A stretch of 64,000 nucleotides of DNA from Tardiphaga sp. vice304 (lineage in GTDB: Bacteria > Pseudomonadota > Alphaproteobacteria > Rhizobiales > Xanthobacteraceae). The DNA lies in the NCBI RefSeq assembly GCF_007018905.1, contig NZ_CP041402.1, positions 434,001 through 498,000 of the forward strand, read 5' to 3'. A model generated the notes under the pieces. That model made no database searches. It was not told where the DNA came from and worked only from the letters and a program-made list of their open reading frames with translations. Shown one piece after another: positions 20,106 to 28,789 of the stretch (positions within the stretch are counted from its first letter, which is position 1; the number at the start of each line of letters is the position of its first letter). Position numbers and translations under genes: made by a program.

Positions 20106-21248
20106 ATGTCCACCATCAAGCGCTGCTATTACGAATCCCTGGAAGTCGAGCGCACCACCGACGATGCGGGGCTGAAGAGCGCATTCCGCAAGCTGGCGAT
20201 GAAGTGGCACCCCGACAAGAATCAGGGCGACTCCTCCGCCGAAGCCAAGTTCAAGGAAATCGCCGAGGCCTATGAGGTGCTCAAGGATGGCGACAAGCGT
20301 GCTGCCTATGACCGCTACGGTCACGCCGCCTTCGAGCAGGGACATGGCGGCGCCGGCGCGGGGTTCGGCACCGGCTTTGCCTCGTCGTTCTCGGATATCT
20401 TCGAGGACCTGTTCGGCATGGCCGGACAGCGCGGCGGGCGCGGTGGCGGCGGCCGCGAGCGCGGTGCCGATCTGCGCTACAATATGGAAATCACGCTGGA
20501 AGAGGCCTACGCCGGCAAGACCGCTCAGATCGAGATCCCGGTCGCGGTGACCTGTGAGGTCTGCTCCGGAACCGGCGCCAAGCCCGGCACCAAGCCGAAG
20601 ACCTGCGCGACCTGCGGCGGCCAGGGCCGGGTCCGTCAGGCGCAGGGCTTCTTCACGCTGGAGCGCACCTGCCCGACCTGTCAGGGTCGCGGCCAGACCA
20701 TCGAAGACGCCTGCAAGGCGTGTGAAGGTGCGGGTCGCGTCGAGCGCGAGCGCACGCTGTCGGTCAATATTCCGCAGGGCGTCGAGGACGGCACCCGCAT
20801 CCGCCTGTCCAATGAGGGCGAGGCCGGCACCCGTGGCGGGCCCGCGGGCGACCTCTATATCTTCCTGTCACTGGCCGCGCACGACTTCTTCCAGCGCGAC
20901 GGCGCCGACCTGCATTGCCGCGTGCCGATCTCGATGGTGACCGCGGCGCTGGGTGGCGAATTCGAAGTGCCGACCATCGAAGGCGGCCGCACCAAGGTCA
21001 AGGTGCCGTCCGGCACCCAGTCGGCGCGCCGCTTCCGGGTGGCGTCGAAGGGCATGCCGGTGCTGCGCTCGCGCCAGATGGGCGACATGTATGTCCAGGT
21101 CGTGGTCGAGACGCCGCAGAACCTGACCAAGAAGCAGCAGGAGCTGCTTGCCGAATTCGACAAACTTTCTTCGGGTGCAACGCAACCAGAAGCCGCTGGT
21201 TTCTTTACTAAGGTCAAGGACTTCTTCGGCGCTCGCGCCGGCTCCTGA
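20106..21248 (+). CDS. dnaJ: Molecular chaperone DnaJ (Hsp40)
   Basis: 380 residues. J domain (1-70) with HPD at 35-37, a Gly/Phe-rich linker (85-120), four zinc-binding CxxCxGxG repeats ([32 protein letters not shown]) between about 150 and 220, and the C-terminal substrate domains. Stimulates DnaK's ATPase and delivers substrates. The N-terminus reads [12 protein letters not shown] rather than the usual KRDYYEVLGV, which I recall as normal in this family group. 150 bp after dnaK. Confidence 0.97.
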   Translation: MSTIKRCYYESLEVERTTDDAGLKSAFRKLAMKWHPDKNQGDSSAEAKFKEIAEAYEVLKDGDKRAAYDRYGHAAFEQGHGGAGAGFGTGFASSFSDIFEDLFGMAGQRGGRGGGGRERGADLRYNMEITLEEAYAGKTAQIEIPVAVTCEVCSGTGAKPGTKPKTCATCGGQGRVRQAQGFFTLERTCPTCQGRGQTIEDACKACEGAGRVERERTLSVNIPQGVEDGTRIRLSNEGEAGTRGGPAGDLYIFLSLAAHDFFQRDGADLHCRVPISMVTAALGGEFEVPTIEGGRTKVKVPSGTQSARRFRVASKGMPVLRSRQMGDMYVQVVVETPQNLTKKQQELLAEFDKLSSGATQPEAAGFFTKVKDFFGARAGS

Positions 21249-21340
21249 GATCGCAATGCTTGACCGTGTCAGCGGCGGGCTGTACCTCTGTATGACAAAA
21301 TTCTGACTATCCGCCGTCCCGCGGACCGCCTGGAAGCGAC

Positions 21341-21943
21341 ATGCCACAGCGATCGTCCGCGCGTGCGTTGAAGAAACCCCCCCGTCTCGACGATGAGGTT
21401 CGGTTTCTTAGATCCTGGATCGAAAAACCGCTGCACATGGGCGCGGTGATGCCATCGGGCAAGGTGCTGGCCCGTACCATGGCGCAATATGTCGATCGGG
21501 ATGGCAAGGGGCCGGTGATCGAGCTTGGCCCCGGCACCGGCGCCATCACCACCGCGCTGCTGGCCCATGGCATCGACCAGAAGCGGCTCGTTCTGGTCGA
21601 GTTCAACCCCACCTTTTGCGCGCTGCTGCGCGAGCGTTATCCGGAAGCGACCGTGGTGCAGGGCGACGCCTATGCGCTGCGCGACACGTTGTGGAAGGTC
21701 CTGAAAGAGCCGGCCGCCGCCGTCGTCTCCGGCCTGCCGCTGGTGACCAAGCCGATGATGACGCGGTTGAAGCTGATCCGCGATGCCTTTGCGGCGATGT
21801 CGCCCGGCGCACCCTTTGTGCAGTTCACCTATTCGGTGGCCCCGCCGATCCCCAAGACCCTGCCCGGCGTATCCACAGAAGCGTCCGAGCGGATCTGGAT
21901 GAACCTTCCGCCGGCCCGCGTCTGGGTGTATCGCAAGGGCTAG
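21341..21943 (+). CDS. pmtA: Phosphatidylethanolamine N-methyltransferase-like SAM enzyme
   Basis: 200 residues. Class I SAM-dependent methyltransferase: motif I VIELGPGTGAITTALL (about 59-74), then VLVEFNPTF, GDAYALRD and VVSGLPLV. The N-terminal WIEKPLHMGAVMPSG is typical of bacterial phospholipid N-methyltransferases. It should act at the inner membrane face, methylating PE on the way to phosphatidylcholine, a major lipid in rhizobia. Location just after dnaJ matches my memory of pmtA in Bradyrhizobium. An rRNA methyltransferase of the KsgA type shares motif I but is longer. Confidence 0.82.
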   Translation: MPQRSSARALKKPPRLDDEVRFLRSWIEKPLHMGAVMPSGKVLARTMAQYVDRDGKGPVIELGPGTGAITTALLAHGIDQKRLVLVEFNPTFCALLRERYPEATVVQGDAYALRDTLWKVLKEPAAAVVSGLPLVTKPMMTRLKLIRDAFAAMSPGAPFVQFTYSVAPPIPKTLPGVSTEASERIWMNLPPARVWVYRKG

Positions 21944-21979
21944 TTCTGGTTGCTGATTGGCATCAGCGCCGACGTTTTG

Positions 21980-22094
21980 TCACCTCTCCCGTAGGGAGAG
22001 GTCGGTCGGCGAAGCCGGCCGGGTGAGGGGTTGCGGACTATCGATAGGCTGGTGCCCCCTCACCCCAGCCCTCTTCCCAATGGGGAGAGGGGGC
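21980..22094. repeat. Intergenic inverted repeat (CTCTCCC/GGGAGAG family)
   Basis: A short hairpin (CCTCTCCCGTAGGGAGAGG), then GTCGG-CGAAGCCGG-CCGGGTGAGGGG, and further on CCCCTCACCCCAGCC and CTCTTCCCAATGGGGAGAGG. The GGTGAGGGG and CCCCTCACC blocks pair over about 115 bp. It is very close in sequence, including flanks, to the copy at 45922-46062. Confidence 0.8.
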
Positions 22095-22163
22095 GCACGG
22101 GCGGTGCCAGACTTCAACAATCGATTACGAGTTCAATCCTGCCCCGCGAATGCGATCGGACCC

Positions 22164-22742
22164 ATGGCTGCGCTGAAAATACTCGTGATTCCCGGCTCGC
22201 TGCGCACCGGCTCGCTCAATGCACGGCTGGCGGCGGCGGCCGTTGACGGGCTCGCGCGGCTCGATGTCGACGCCACGAAAATCTCGCTCGGCGATTTCCC
22301 GCTGCCGATCTATGACGGCGACCTCGAGAGTGCGTCCGGCGTGCCGAAGCCCGCGGTCCAATTGAAGCGCATGATATCGGCGCATCATGGCGTGCTGATT
22401 GTCACCCCCGAATACAACGCCTCGCTGCCGCCGCTGTTGAAGAACGCCATCGACTGGGTGTCGCGCGTGCAGGATTCCGGCGAAACCCCCGGGCAGGTCT
22501 ACCGCGAAACACCGTTTGCGATCGCCGCGGCGTCCAGCGGCAAGCTCGGCGGCACACGCTGCCTACAGGCGCTGCGTCTGGTGCTGTCGTCCTGTCGCGC
22601 GCTGGTGATCCCGAACCAGCTTGCGCTGTCGCATGCCGATGACGCCTATGACGACAGTGACCGGCTGAAACATTCCGGCGACATCGACGCGCTGCAAGCG
22701 ATGCTGCGGCAACTGGTCGATGTCGCGCAGCAGATGAAGTGA
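22164..22742 (+). CDS. NADPH-dependent FMN reductase family protein
   Basis: 192 residues from the ATG at 22164; the open frame upstream runs through the repeat and is not coding. Flavodoxin-like fold: ILVIPGSLRTGSLNARLA near the start (FMN phosphate loop), then HHGVLIVTPEYNASLPPLLK and NAIDWVSR, the classic azoreductase/chromate-reductase motif, and AAASSGKLGGTR. Reduces FMN, quinones or similar acceptors with NAD(P)H; the physiological substrate cannot be read. Six bp separate it from pyrF, so co-transcription is likely. Confidence 0.88.
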   Translation: MAALKILVIPGSLRTGSLNARLAAAAVDGLARLDVDATKISLGDFPLPIYDGDLESASGVPKPAVQLKRMISAHHGVLIVTPEYNASLPPLLKNAIDWVSRVQDSGETPGQVYRETPFAIAAASSGKLGGTRCLQALRLVLSSCRALVIPNQLALSHADDAYDDSDRLKHSGDIDALQAMLRQLVDVAQQMK

Positions 22743-22748
22743 GACGAG

Positions 22749-23459
22749 ATGACGATCCAAGTCAGTGATCCGCGCGACCGCCTGATCGTCGCGCTGGATC
22801 TGCCCGATGTGGACGCCGCCGAGGCGATGATTGCCCGGCTCGGCGATGCCGTGACGTTTTACAAGATCGGCTACCAGCTGGGTTACGTCGGCGGCCTTCC
22901 GCTGATCCGCAAGCTCGCCGACGCCGGCAAGAAAGTCTTCGCCGACCTCAAGCTGCACGACATCGGCAATACCGTGGGCAGCGGCGTCACAAGCGTGGCG
23001 AAGCTCGGAGCGACATTTCTCACCGTGCATGCCTATCCGCAGACCATGCAGGCGGCGGTCGAGGCCAGCCGCGGCACCGCCATGAAGATCCTCGCGGTCA
23101 CTGTGCTGACCTCCTACGACAATGACGACCTCAAGGCGGCCGGCTATCAGCTCGGCGTCCGCGATCTGGTCGAGGTCCGAGCCCAGCAGGCGCAGGCGCT
23201 CGGGGTTGACGGCATCGTCTGCTCGGCCGAAGAGGCGGCTAATTTGCGCAAGATCATCGCGCCGGAAATGTGCCTGGTCACCCCCGGCATCCGGCCGGCG
23301 GGTTCCGACACCGGCGACCAGAAGCGCATCATGACACCGACCCGCGCGATCCAGGAAGGCTCGGACTATCTCGTCGTCGGCCGACCGGTGATGGCCGCGG
23401 CCGATCCGAAGGCGGCAGCAGAAGCAATCGTGGCGGAGATCACGGCGGCGCTCGGTTAA
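22749..23459 (+). CDS. pyrF: Orotidine 5'-phosphate decarboxylase
   Basis: 236 residues. Last step of UMP synthesis. TIM barrel with [16 protein letters not shown], the catalytic [13 protein letters not shown] (Asp-x-Lys-x-x-Asp), [12 protein letters not shown] and the phosphate-binding [11 protein letters not shown]. Full length. Follows the FMN reductase by 6 bp and precedes the DUF1330 gene by 15 bp. Confidence 0.97.
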   Translation: MTIQVSDPRDRLIVALDLPDVDAAEAMIARLGDAVTFYKIGYQLGYVGGLPLIRKLADAGKKVFADLKLHDIGNTVGSGVTSVAKLGATFLTVHAYPQTMQAAVEASRGTAMKILAVTVLTSYDNDDLKAAGYQLGVRDLVEVRAQQAQALGVDGIVCSAEEAANLRKIIAPEMCLVTPGIRPAGSDTGDQKRIMTPTRAIQEGSDYLVVGRPVMAAADPKAAAEAIVAEITAALG

Positions 23460-23474
23460 CAACACAGGGGGATA

Positions 23475-23780
23475 ATGATGGCCAAGGGCTACTGGATCGC
23501 GCGCATCGATGTGCACAACATGGATGGCTACAAGGACTACGTCGCGCAGAACGGCGCGGTGTTTCACCAGTTCGGCGCCAAATTCCTCGTGCGCGGCGGG
23601 CAGCACGAGGCGCGCGAGGGTTCGTCGCGTTCGCGCAACGTGGTGCTGGAATTCAAGGACTACGCGACCGCGCTGGCCTGCTACAATTCCCCGGAATACC
23701 AGCGCCTGGTGGCGATGCGCAGCCCGCATTCCGAAGGCGAGATGGTGATCATCGAAGGCTATGACGGCGCACAGCCGTAA
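23475..23780 (+). CDS. DUF1330 family protein
   Basis: 101 residues (two adjacent ATGs, 23475 and 23478, after a GGGG site). [55 protein letters not shown] and [10 protein letters not shown] match the DUF1330 dimeric alpha/beta-barrel fold. No enzymatic function is established for the family. Fifteen bp after pyrF, likely the same operon. Confidence 0.92.
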   Translation: MMAKGYWIARIDVHNMDGYKDYVAQNGAVFHQFGAKFLVRGGQHEAREGSSRSRNVVLEFKDYATALACYNSPEYQRLVAMRSPHSEGEMVIIEGYDGAQP

Positions 23781-23853
23781 CCACGACGGCGACGAGCGGT
23801 TGCCGCAGGGGCGTTGCAACGTTATATCGCCCCTACAGCTTGAAAGGCATGAC

Positions 23854-24669
23854 ATGACCGATATGCGATTGATCGTGGCAGGCGCCGGCGGGCGGATGGG
23901 GCGCGCTCTGATCCGCGCGATTTCCGAAACCGACGGCGCGGTGGTCGTGGGCGCGCTGGAAGCGCCGACGTCCGAACTGCTCGGGCAGGATTGCGGCATG
24001 CTGGCCGGCCTGCCGGCCAATGGCGTCAAGCTGTCGGGCGATCTGTGGACGATGTCGAAGGAGGCCGATGGCATCCTCGATTTCACCGTGCCCGCCGCGA
24101 CCATCGCCAATGTCGCCATCGCCGCCCAGCGCGGCATCGTCCATGTGATCGGCACCACCGGCCTGTCGGCGTCGGACGATGCGGTGATCAAGAGCGTGAC
24201 CAAGCAGGCGATCGTGGTACAGGCCGGCAATATGAGCCTCGGCGTCAACCTGATGGCCGCTTTGGTGAAGCGCATGGCGCAGTCGCTCGGCGACGGCTTC
24301 GATATCGAAATCCTCGAAATGCACCACAAGGCCAAGATCGACGCGCCGTCGGGCACCGCCTTCATGCTCGGCGAAGCTGCCGCGGCCGGCCGCGGCATCG
24401 TGCTCGACGAACATTCCGCGCGCGGCCGCGACGGCATCACCGGCGCGCGCGAGACCGGCGATATCGGCTTTGCATCGTTGCGCGGCGGCACCGTCACCGG
24501 CGACCACACCGTGATCTTCGCTGGCCCCTATGAGCGTCTCGAGATCTCGCACAAGGCCGAGGATCGCATGATCTTCGCGCACGGCGCGCTCAAGGCCGCG
24601 ATGTGGGCGCACGGCAAGAACCCCGGTCACTATTCGATGGCCGACGTGCTCGGACTCGGCGATCTCTAG
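23854..24669 (+). CDS. dapB: 4-hydroxy-tetrahydrodipicolinate reductase
   Basis: 271 residues from the ATG at 23854 (AAAGG six bases upstream); the longer open frame overlaps the previous gene and is not conserved. NAD(P)H-dependent step of lysine/diaminopimelate synthesis. Rossmann loop [33 protein letters not shown], catalytic [15 protein letters not shown] (His pair and Lys), and C-terminal substrate domain. The stop codon is part of an 11-bp tandem repeat. Confidence 0.97.
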   Translation: MTDMRLIVAGAGGRMGRALIRAISETDGAVVVGALEAPTSELLGQDCGMLAGLPANGVKLSGDLWTMSKEADGILDFTVPAATIANVAIAAQRGIVHVIGTTGLSASDDAVIKSVTKQAIVVQAGNMSLGVNLMAALVKRMAQSLGDGFDIEILEMHHKAKIDAPSGTAFMLGEAAAAGRGIVLDEHSARGRDGITGARETGDIGFASLRGGTVTGDHTVIFAGPYERLEISHKAEDRMIFAHGALKAAMWAHGKNPGHYSMADVLGLGDL

Positions 24670-24704
24670 GTGATCTCTAGGCGATGTCTTGGCGATGTCT
24701 TGGG
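24661..24704. repeat. Four tandem 11-bp units at the end of dapB
   Basis: Two copies of GATCTCTAGG(T/C) followed by two of GATGTCTTGG(C/G), 44 bp in all. The first unit supplies the last codons and stop of dapB. Confidence 0.7.
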
Positions 24705-24736
24705 CTGGCGACCTCTAACAAGAAACGGAATTTGGA

Positions 24737-25360
24737 ATGAACGACCGTCTTCTCGTGCTCGTCCGTCACGGCCAGAGCGAATGGAATCTGAAGAACTTGT
24801 TCACCGGCTGGAAGGACCCCGGTCTCACCGAGAAGGGCATCGCTGAGGCCAAGGCCGCCGGGCAGAAGCTGAAGGCGCAGGGGCTGGTGTTCGATGTCGC
24901 TTTCACCTCGGCGCTGTCGCGCGCGCAGCACACGCTCGATCTCGCGCTGGAAGAGATGGGCCAGACCGGCCTGTCGATCACGCGCAATCTCGCGCTCAAC
25001 GAGCGCGACTACGGCGATCTCTCTGGCCTCAACAAAGACGACGCCCGCGAAAAGTGGGGCGAGGAACAGGTGCACATTTGGCGCCGTTCCTACGACGTGC
25101 CGCCGCCCGGCGGCGAAAGCCTGAAGGACACCCTGGCCCGCACGCTGCCGTACTACGTTCAGGAAATCCTGCCCTGCGTGCTGCGCGGCGAACGGACTTT
25201 GGTCGCGGCGCACGGCAATTCGCTGCGCGCGCTGATCATGGTGCTGGAGAAGCTGTCGCCGGAAGGCATCCTGGCCCGCGAACTCGCGACCGGCGTGCCG
25301 ATCATCTACCGGCTCAACGCGGATTCGACGGTCGCGTCGAAGCTGGATCTGGCGGGCTAA
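24737..25360 (+). CDS. gpmA: 2,3-bisphosphoglycerate-dependent phosphoglycerate mutase
   Basis: 207 residues. Interconverts 3- and 2-phosphoglycerate. [19 protein letters not shown] carries the phosphorylated His (His10) and FTGW motif; [16 protein letters not shown] and [12 protein letters not shown] complete the active site. The protein is shorter than the ~250-residue enterobacterial form, as is usual for alphaproteobacterial enzymes. It lies 67 bp after dapB. Confidence 0.95.
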   Translation: MNDRLLVLVRHGQSEWNLKNLFTGWKDPGLTEKGIAEAKAAGQKLKAQGLVFDVAFTSALSRAQHTLDLALEEMGQTGLSITRNLALNERDYGDLSGLNKDDAREKWGEEQVHIWRRSYDVPPPGGESLKDTLARTLPYYVQEILPCVLRGERTLVAAHGNSLRALIMVLEKLSPEGILARELATGVPIIYRLNADSTVASKLDLAG

Positions 25361-25369
25361 AAAACTCTG

Positions 25370-25502
25370 CCGTCATCCTGAGGTGCCGTCACGAACCGGC
25401 GAAGCCGGTACGTGGCGGCCTCGAAGGATGGTCGCAACTGCCGTCGCCCGTGGCCGCATCCTTCGAGGCTCGCCGAAATCGGCGAGCACCTCAGGATGAC
25501 GG
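25370..25502. repeat. Long inverted repeat (CCGTCATCCTGAGGTGC family)
   Basis: Arms CCGTCATCCTGAGGTGC and GCACCTCAGGATGACGG are perfect complements enclosing further pairing segments (GCCTCGAAGGATG with CATCCTTCGAGGC). 133 bp, between the convergent genes gpmA and the Ada-like protein. Only one copy in the window. Confidence 0.8.
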
Positions 25503-25521
25503 CGGTTGGATTGTGGCGACA

Positions 25522-26430
25522 TCATCCCGCCCCCACCTGCCCCGCCTCCCAGCCGATCATCGCCTGCTTGCGGGTGATGCCCCAGTGATACCCGGTCAGC
25601 GCGCCGGATTTCCCGAGCGCGCGGTGGCACGGCACCACGAAGGAAATCGGGTTCTTGCCGACCGCAGCACCCACGGCGCGCGAGGCCTTCGGGCTGTCGA
25701 TCTTGCTCGCGATGTCCGAATAGCAGACGGCGCGGCCCATCGGGATCTTCAAGAGCGTCTCCCACACCCGGACCTCGAAATCGGTACCGATCAAGAGCAC
25801 CCGCAGCGGCTGCTCCGGCTTCCATAGTCTGGCGTCGAAGATGCGCCGTGCCATCGCCGCCGTGCCGGACTGGTCGGCGATCAGGGTCGCGCGCGGCCAG
25901 CGCCGCGCCATGTCCTCGAATGCCGGCTTTTCTTCGCCGGGATCGGAGAAAGCGAGGCCAGCCAGGCCGCGCGCGCTGGCGATCACGATGGCGGTGCCGA
26001 ACGGCGAGGGGTGGAAGCCGTAGTGCAACTCCATGCCGGCGCCGCCGGTCTTCCATTCGCCGGGCGACATCGCCTCATGGGTCACGAACAAATCGTGCAG
26101 CCGGCCCGGCCCGGACAGGCCGGAATCCAGCGCGGCATCGAGCACGCTGGCGGAATTGCGCAGCAGGCTTTTGGCGTGATCCAGCGTCAGCGCCTGCATG
26201 AAGGCCTTTGGCGTCAGGCCGGCCCAGCGCCGGAACAGGTGATGCAACTCGTCCGGCGTGACCGAGGCGGCCTCGGCGACGGATTCGATCGCCGGCTGCG
26301 CGCGCCAGTGCTCGGAGATGAACCCGATCGCGCGTCGCACGCTGTCGTAGTCGCGCAGGGCTGCGTCCTGCGCGCCCGGCCGGGTCGGCTGCGGCTCAGT
26401 CATGAGCATGGTGCTGGCGGGGTTCATCAT
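25522..26430 (-). CDS. ada: Ada-like AraC-type HTH plus methylated-DNA-cysteine methyltransferase
   Basis: 302 residues from the ATG at 26430 (adjacent ATG at 26427 equally possible). An N-terminal AraC-type helix-turn-helix (about 35-130, FISEHWRAQPAIESVAEAAS) is followed by the O6-alkylguanine transferase domain with the active-site PCHR (Cys268) in ISFVVPCHRALGKSGALTGYHWG. It repairs O6-methylguanine by taking the methyl onto Cys. The zinc-binding N-terminal domain of E. coli Ada, which senses methylphosphotriesters, is missing, so how it would be switched on as a regulator is unclear. Confidence 0.9.
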   Translation of the reverse strand: MMNPASTMLMTEPQPTRPGAQDAALRDYDSVRRAIGFISEHWRAQPAIESVAEAASVTPDELHHLFRRWAGLTPKAFMQALTLDHAKSLLRNSASVLDAALDSGLSGPGRLHDLFVTHEAMSPGEWKTGGAGMELHYGFHPSPFGTAIVIASARGLAGLAFSDPGEEKPAFEDMARRWPRATLIADQSGTAAMARRIFDARLWKPEQPLRVLLIGTDFEVRVWETLLKIPMGRAVCYSDIASKIDSPKASRAVGAAVGKNPISFVVPCHRALGKSGALTGYHWGITRKQAMIGWEAGQVGAG

Positions 26431-26484
26431 GCGTCGGATGTAGCCCCGGCGTTGCCCGTGAACCACCCGATTTCCGATTCCCGC

Positions 26485-27003
26485 TCATGCGACGGGATTA
26501 TACGTCGGGCCCCGTTTGGCGGCCTGTAGCCCCGCGAGCAAAGCTTTGACGAAGCTCGCCTTTTCCTCGGCGCCGAGAAACCGCGCAATGGAAATGCGGC
26601 GACCCTTCGAGACCAGAAACAGTTGCTCGATGCCGAATTCCGGGTGGCTGATCTGTTCGAGCTGCACCCACAGCGGATTGAGCACCCATTGCACGACATG
26701 GCCGCGATGGCTGACCCGCCGTACCCGGATTTCGGACGGCGTGACGGTGATCTCCTCGGTGGCGTCGCCGCGGCGGTAATTGACGCGGAACGCCCACCAG
26801 ATCGCCAGCGCATCGAGGCCGAAGAAGCCGAGCACGGGCCAGGCGCCCATCATCAGGAACGTCAGCCCGGCGGCGAAGGAGACCGTGCAGACGAAGCCCA
26901 TCAGCACGAAAAAGCCGGTGCGGCTCAATGCGCGGTGCGGACGGAGCAGTGCCGAGAACAATTCCGGTTCGGCCTCGGCGTCAAAATCGTTGCCCGATGT
27001 CAT
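26485..27003 (-). CDS. DUF2244 family membrane protein
   Basis: 172 residues with two adjacent membrane segments (about 28-75) after a short acidic N-terminus with PHRALSRTGF, and a soluble C-terminal domain (EITVTPSEIRVRRVSHRGHV...). PHRALS-x-x-G followed by a double membrane hairpin is typical of DUF2244. Function unknown. It is divergent from nth with only 22 bp between the two start codons. Confidence 0.88.
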   Translation of the reverse strand: MTSGNDFDAEAEPELFSALLRPHRALSRTGFFVLMGFVCTVSFAAGLTFLMMGAWPVLGFFGLDALAIWWAFRVNYRRGDATEEITVTPSEIRVRRVSHRGHVVQWVLNPLWVQLEQISHPEFGIEQLFLVSKGRRISIARFLGAEEKASFVKALLAGLQAAKRGPTYNPVA

Positions 27004-27025
27004 GGCCTGTCAGTATACCCCGTTG

Positions 27026-27757
27026 ATGGCAAAAATCATCCGCAAGCTGCCGGCGAAGTCTGCCGGCAAATCGCTGCCGAAACCAGCACCGGCCAAAAAG
27101 CCCAAAAAGCTGAAGCCCTGGTCGGCCGCAGAGGTACATGAGGCATTCTCCCGGTTCCAGGAGGCCAATCCGGAGCCGAAGGGCGAGCTGGAGCACGTCA
27201 ACCCGTTCACGCTGCTGGTTGCCGTGGTGCTGTCGGCGCAGGCCACCGACGCCGGCGTCAACAGAGCGACGCGCGCGCTGTTCGCCATCGCCGACACGCC
27301 GCAGAAGATGCTGGAGCTCGGCGAGGAGGAGGTCCGCAACTACATCAGGACGATCGGCCTGTACCGCACTAAGGCAAAGAACGTCATCGCGCTGTCGGCA
27401 AAGCTGATCGCCGAATTCGGCGGCGTGGTGCCGCGCACGCGTGCCGAGCTGGAGTCTCTGCCGGGCGCCGGGCGGAAGACCGCCAACGTCGTGCTCAACA
27501 TGGCGTTCGGCGAGCATACGATGGCGGTGGATACGCATGTGTTTCGCGTCGGCAATCGCACCAATTTGGCGCCGGGCAAGAACGTGCTGGACGTCGAGCT
27601 CGCGCTGATGCGCGTGATTCCCGACGAGTTCATGATGCACGCGCATCATTGGCTGATTCTGCACGGGCGCTACACTTGCCTGGCGCGCAAGCCGCGCTGC
27701 GAATTGTGCCTGATCAACGATCTGTGCCGCTGGCCGGAGAAGACGGTGCAGGCGTGA
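27026..27757 (+). CDS. nth: Endonuclease III (DNA glycosylase/AP lyase)
   Basis: 243 residues from the ATG at 27026, the only Met before the conserved core. Removes oxidised pyrimidines and cleaves the AP site. A Lys/Pro-rich tail (1-30) precedes the HhH domain; LESLPGAGRKTANVVLN holds the catalytic Lys, MAVDTHVFRVGNR the catalytic Asp, and C-x6-C-x2-C-x5-C (CLARKPRCELCLINDLC) the 4Fe-4S cluster. The ribosome site before the ATG is weak and the upstream gap only 22 bp. Confidence 0.95.
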   Translation: MAKIIRKLPAKSAGKSLPKPAPAKKPKKLKPWSAAEVHEAFSRFQEANPEPKGELEHVNPFTLLVAVVLSAQATDAGVNRATRALFAIADTPQKMLELGEEEVRNYIRTIGLYRTKAKNVIALSAKLIAEFGGVVPRTRAELESLPGAGRKTANVVLNMAFGEHTMAVDTHVFRVGNRTNLAPGKNVLDVELALMRVIPDEFMMHAHHWLILHGRYTCLARKPRCELCLINDLCRWPEKTVQA

Positions 27758-27773
27758 CGCGCCGTCCTATCAA

Positions 27774-27868
27774 CGTCATTGCGAGGAGCGAAGCGACGCG
27801 GCAATCCAGAAGGCCGCACGCGCCGAAAGAACTGGATTGCTTCGTTGCAAGGGCTCCTCGCAATGACG
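27774..27868. repeat. Long inverted repeat (CGTCATTGCGAGGAGC family)
   Basis: Arms CGTCATTGCGAGGAGC and GCTCCTCGCAATGACG are perfect complements; internal GGCAATCCAG and CTGGATTGC also pair. 95 bp between the convergent genes nth and the CysZ-like gene. One copy in the window. Confidence 0.8.
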
Positions 27869-27884
27869 GCGGTGGGGTCCGATC

Positions 27885-28637
27885 CTAGCTCACCGGCATC
27901 CGCGCGCGTCGTGTCGGCTCGATCAGCTCGGGCCGCGGTCCGCTCAGTCTCTTGTGCAGATGCACCATGAAGGCCATGCCGAACAACGGCGTGGCGAGGT
28001 TGACGATCGGAATCGAGACGAAGGCGGCGATGATCAGCCCGCCGATGAACACCGTCATGCCGTTGGCCTGGCGCATCAGTTTGGCTTCGGCCGGCGTGCG
28101 AAACCGCATCGCGGCGAGTTCGAAATATTCGCGGCCGAGCAGCCAGGCGGTGGCAAGGTAGAACACCACGAAGCCGGCGCCGGCGAGGAAGACGAACGGC
28201 AGCGCGACCAGGTAGACCACGATGGTCAGGAGCGCCGTCTTGACGCCTTCGGTCAGCGCGATGCCGAACGGCAGCGCCGCGCCGGGGTGCTCCGCCGGAT
28301 AGTGCTCGCGCTCGACGATCTCGGCGATGTCGTCGACGAACAGGCTGGCGACCAGCGAGGTGATCGCCGGCATCAGGAAGATCGCGCCGGCCAGCACGCC
28401 CAATCCGGCGGCGATCGACAGCATCCAGGCGAGTACATCGAGCGTGGCGTGGAAGCCCGGCCCGAGCATCGACTCGGCCCAGATCTCGCCGGAGGTGGCC
28501 AGCCAGCTCAGCGCCCGCTGCAGGCCGATGCCCAGCACGACGATCAACACGAGCGCCAGCCCGATCGACTTCCACAGGATGCTGCGCATCGGCGGCGACA
28601 GGATTTGTGAAAGCGCGCGGGTGGCGGCGGTCAGCAT
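27885..28637 (-). CDS. EI24/CysZ-like integral membrane protein
   Basis: 250 residues, four clear hydrophobic stretches (about 23-45, 70-100, 135-165, 195-220). ALPFVFLAGAGFVVFYLATAW, LLGREYFELAAMRF and the pattern of four helices fit the EI24/CysZ domain family. CysZ in enterobacteria mediates sulfate uptake; here there is no sulfur gene nearby, so the transport substrate is open. Divergent from the ABC binding-protein gene, with 152 bp between starts. Confidence 0.8.
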   Translation of the reverse strand: MLTAATRALSQILSPPMRSILWKSIGLALVLIVVLGIGLQRALSWLATSGEIWAESMLGPGFHATLDVLAWMLSIAAGLGVLAGAIFLMPAITSLVASLFVDDIAEIVEREHYPAEHPGAALPFGIALTEGVKTALLTIVVYLVALPFVFLAGAGFVVFYLATAWLLGREYFELAAMRFRTPAEAKLMRQANGMTVFIGGLIIAAFVSIPIVNLATPLFGMAFMVHLHKRLSGPRPELIEPTRRARMPVS

Positions 28638-28789
28638 GGGGTATCCTCGGCGTTGATATCTCTGCAGAACTAGCGATAGCGCGCGGCTTCGGCAAGGGCC
28701 GCCGCTCGCAGCGCAGCAACGAGTTATGTGGACGGCGCGCGCGATTGCAGTAGTCTGACAAAAAATGAAACGTCAGGGGAGAAAACATC

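Noticed and set aside
22563..24509. 648-codon minus-strand frame over pyrF-dapB
   Set aside because: Spans three well-supported plus-strand genes and has no domain.
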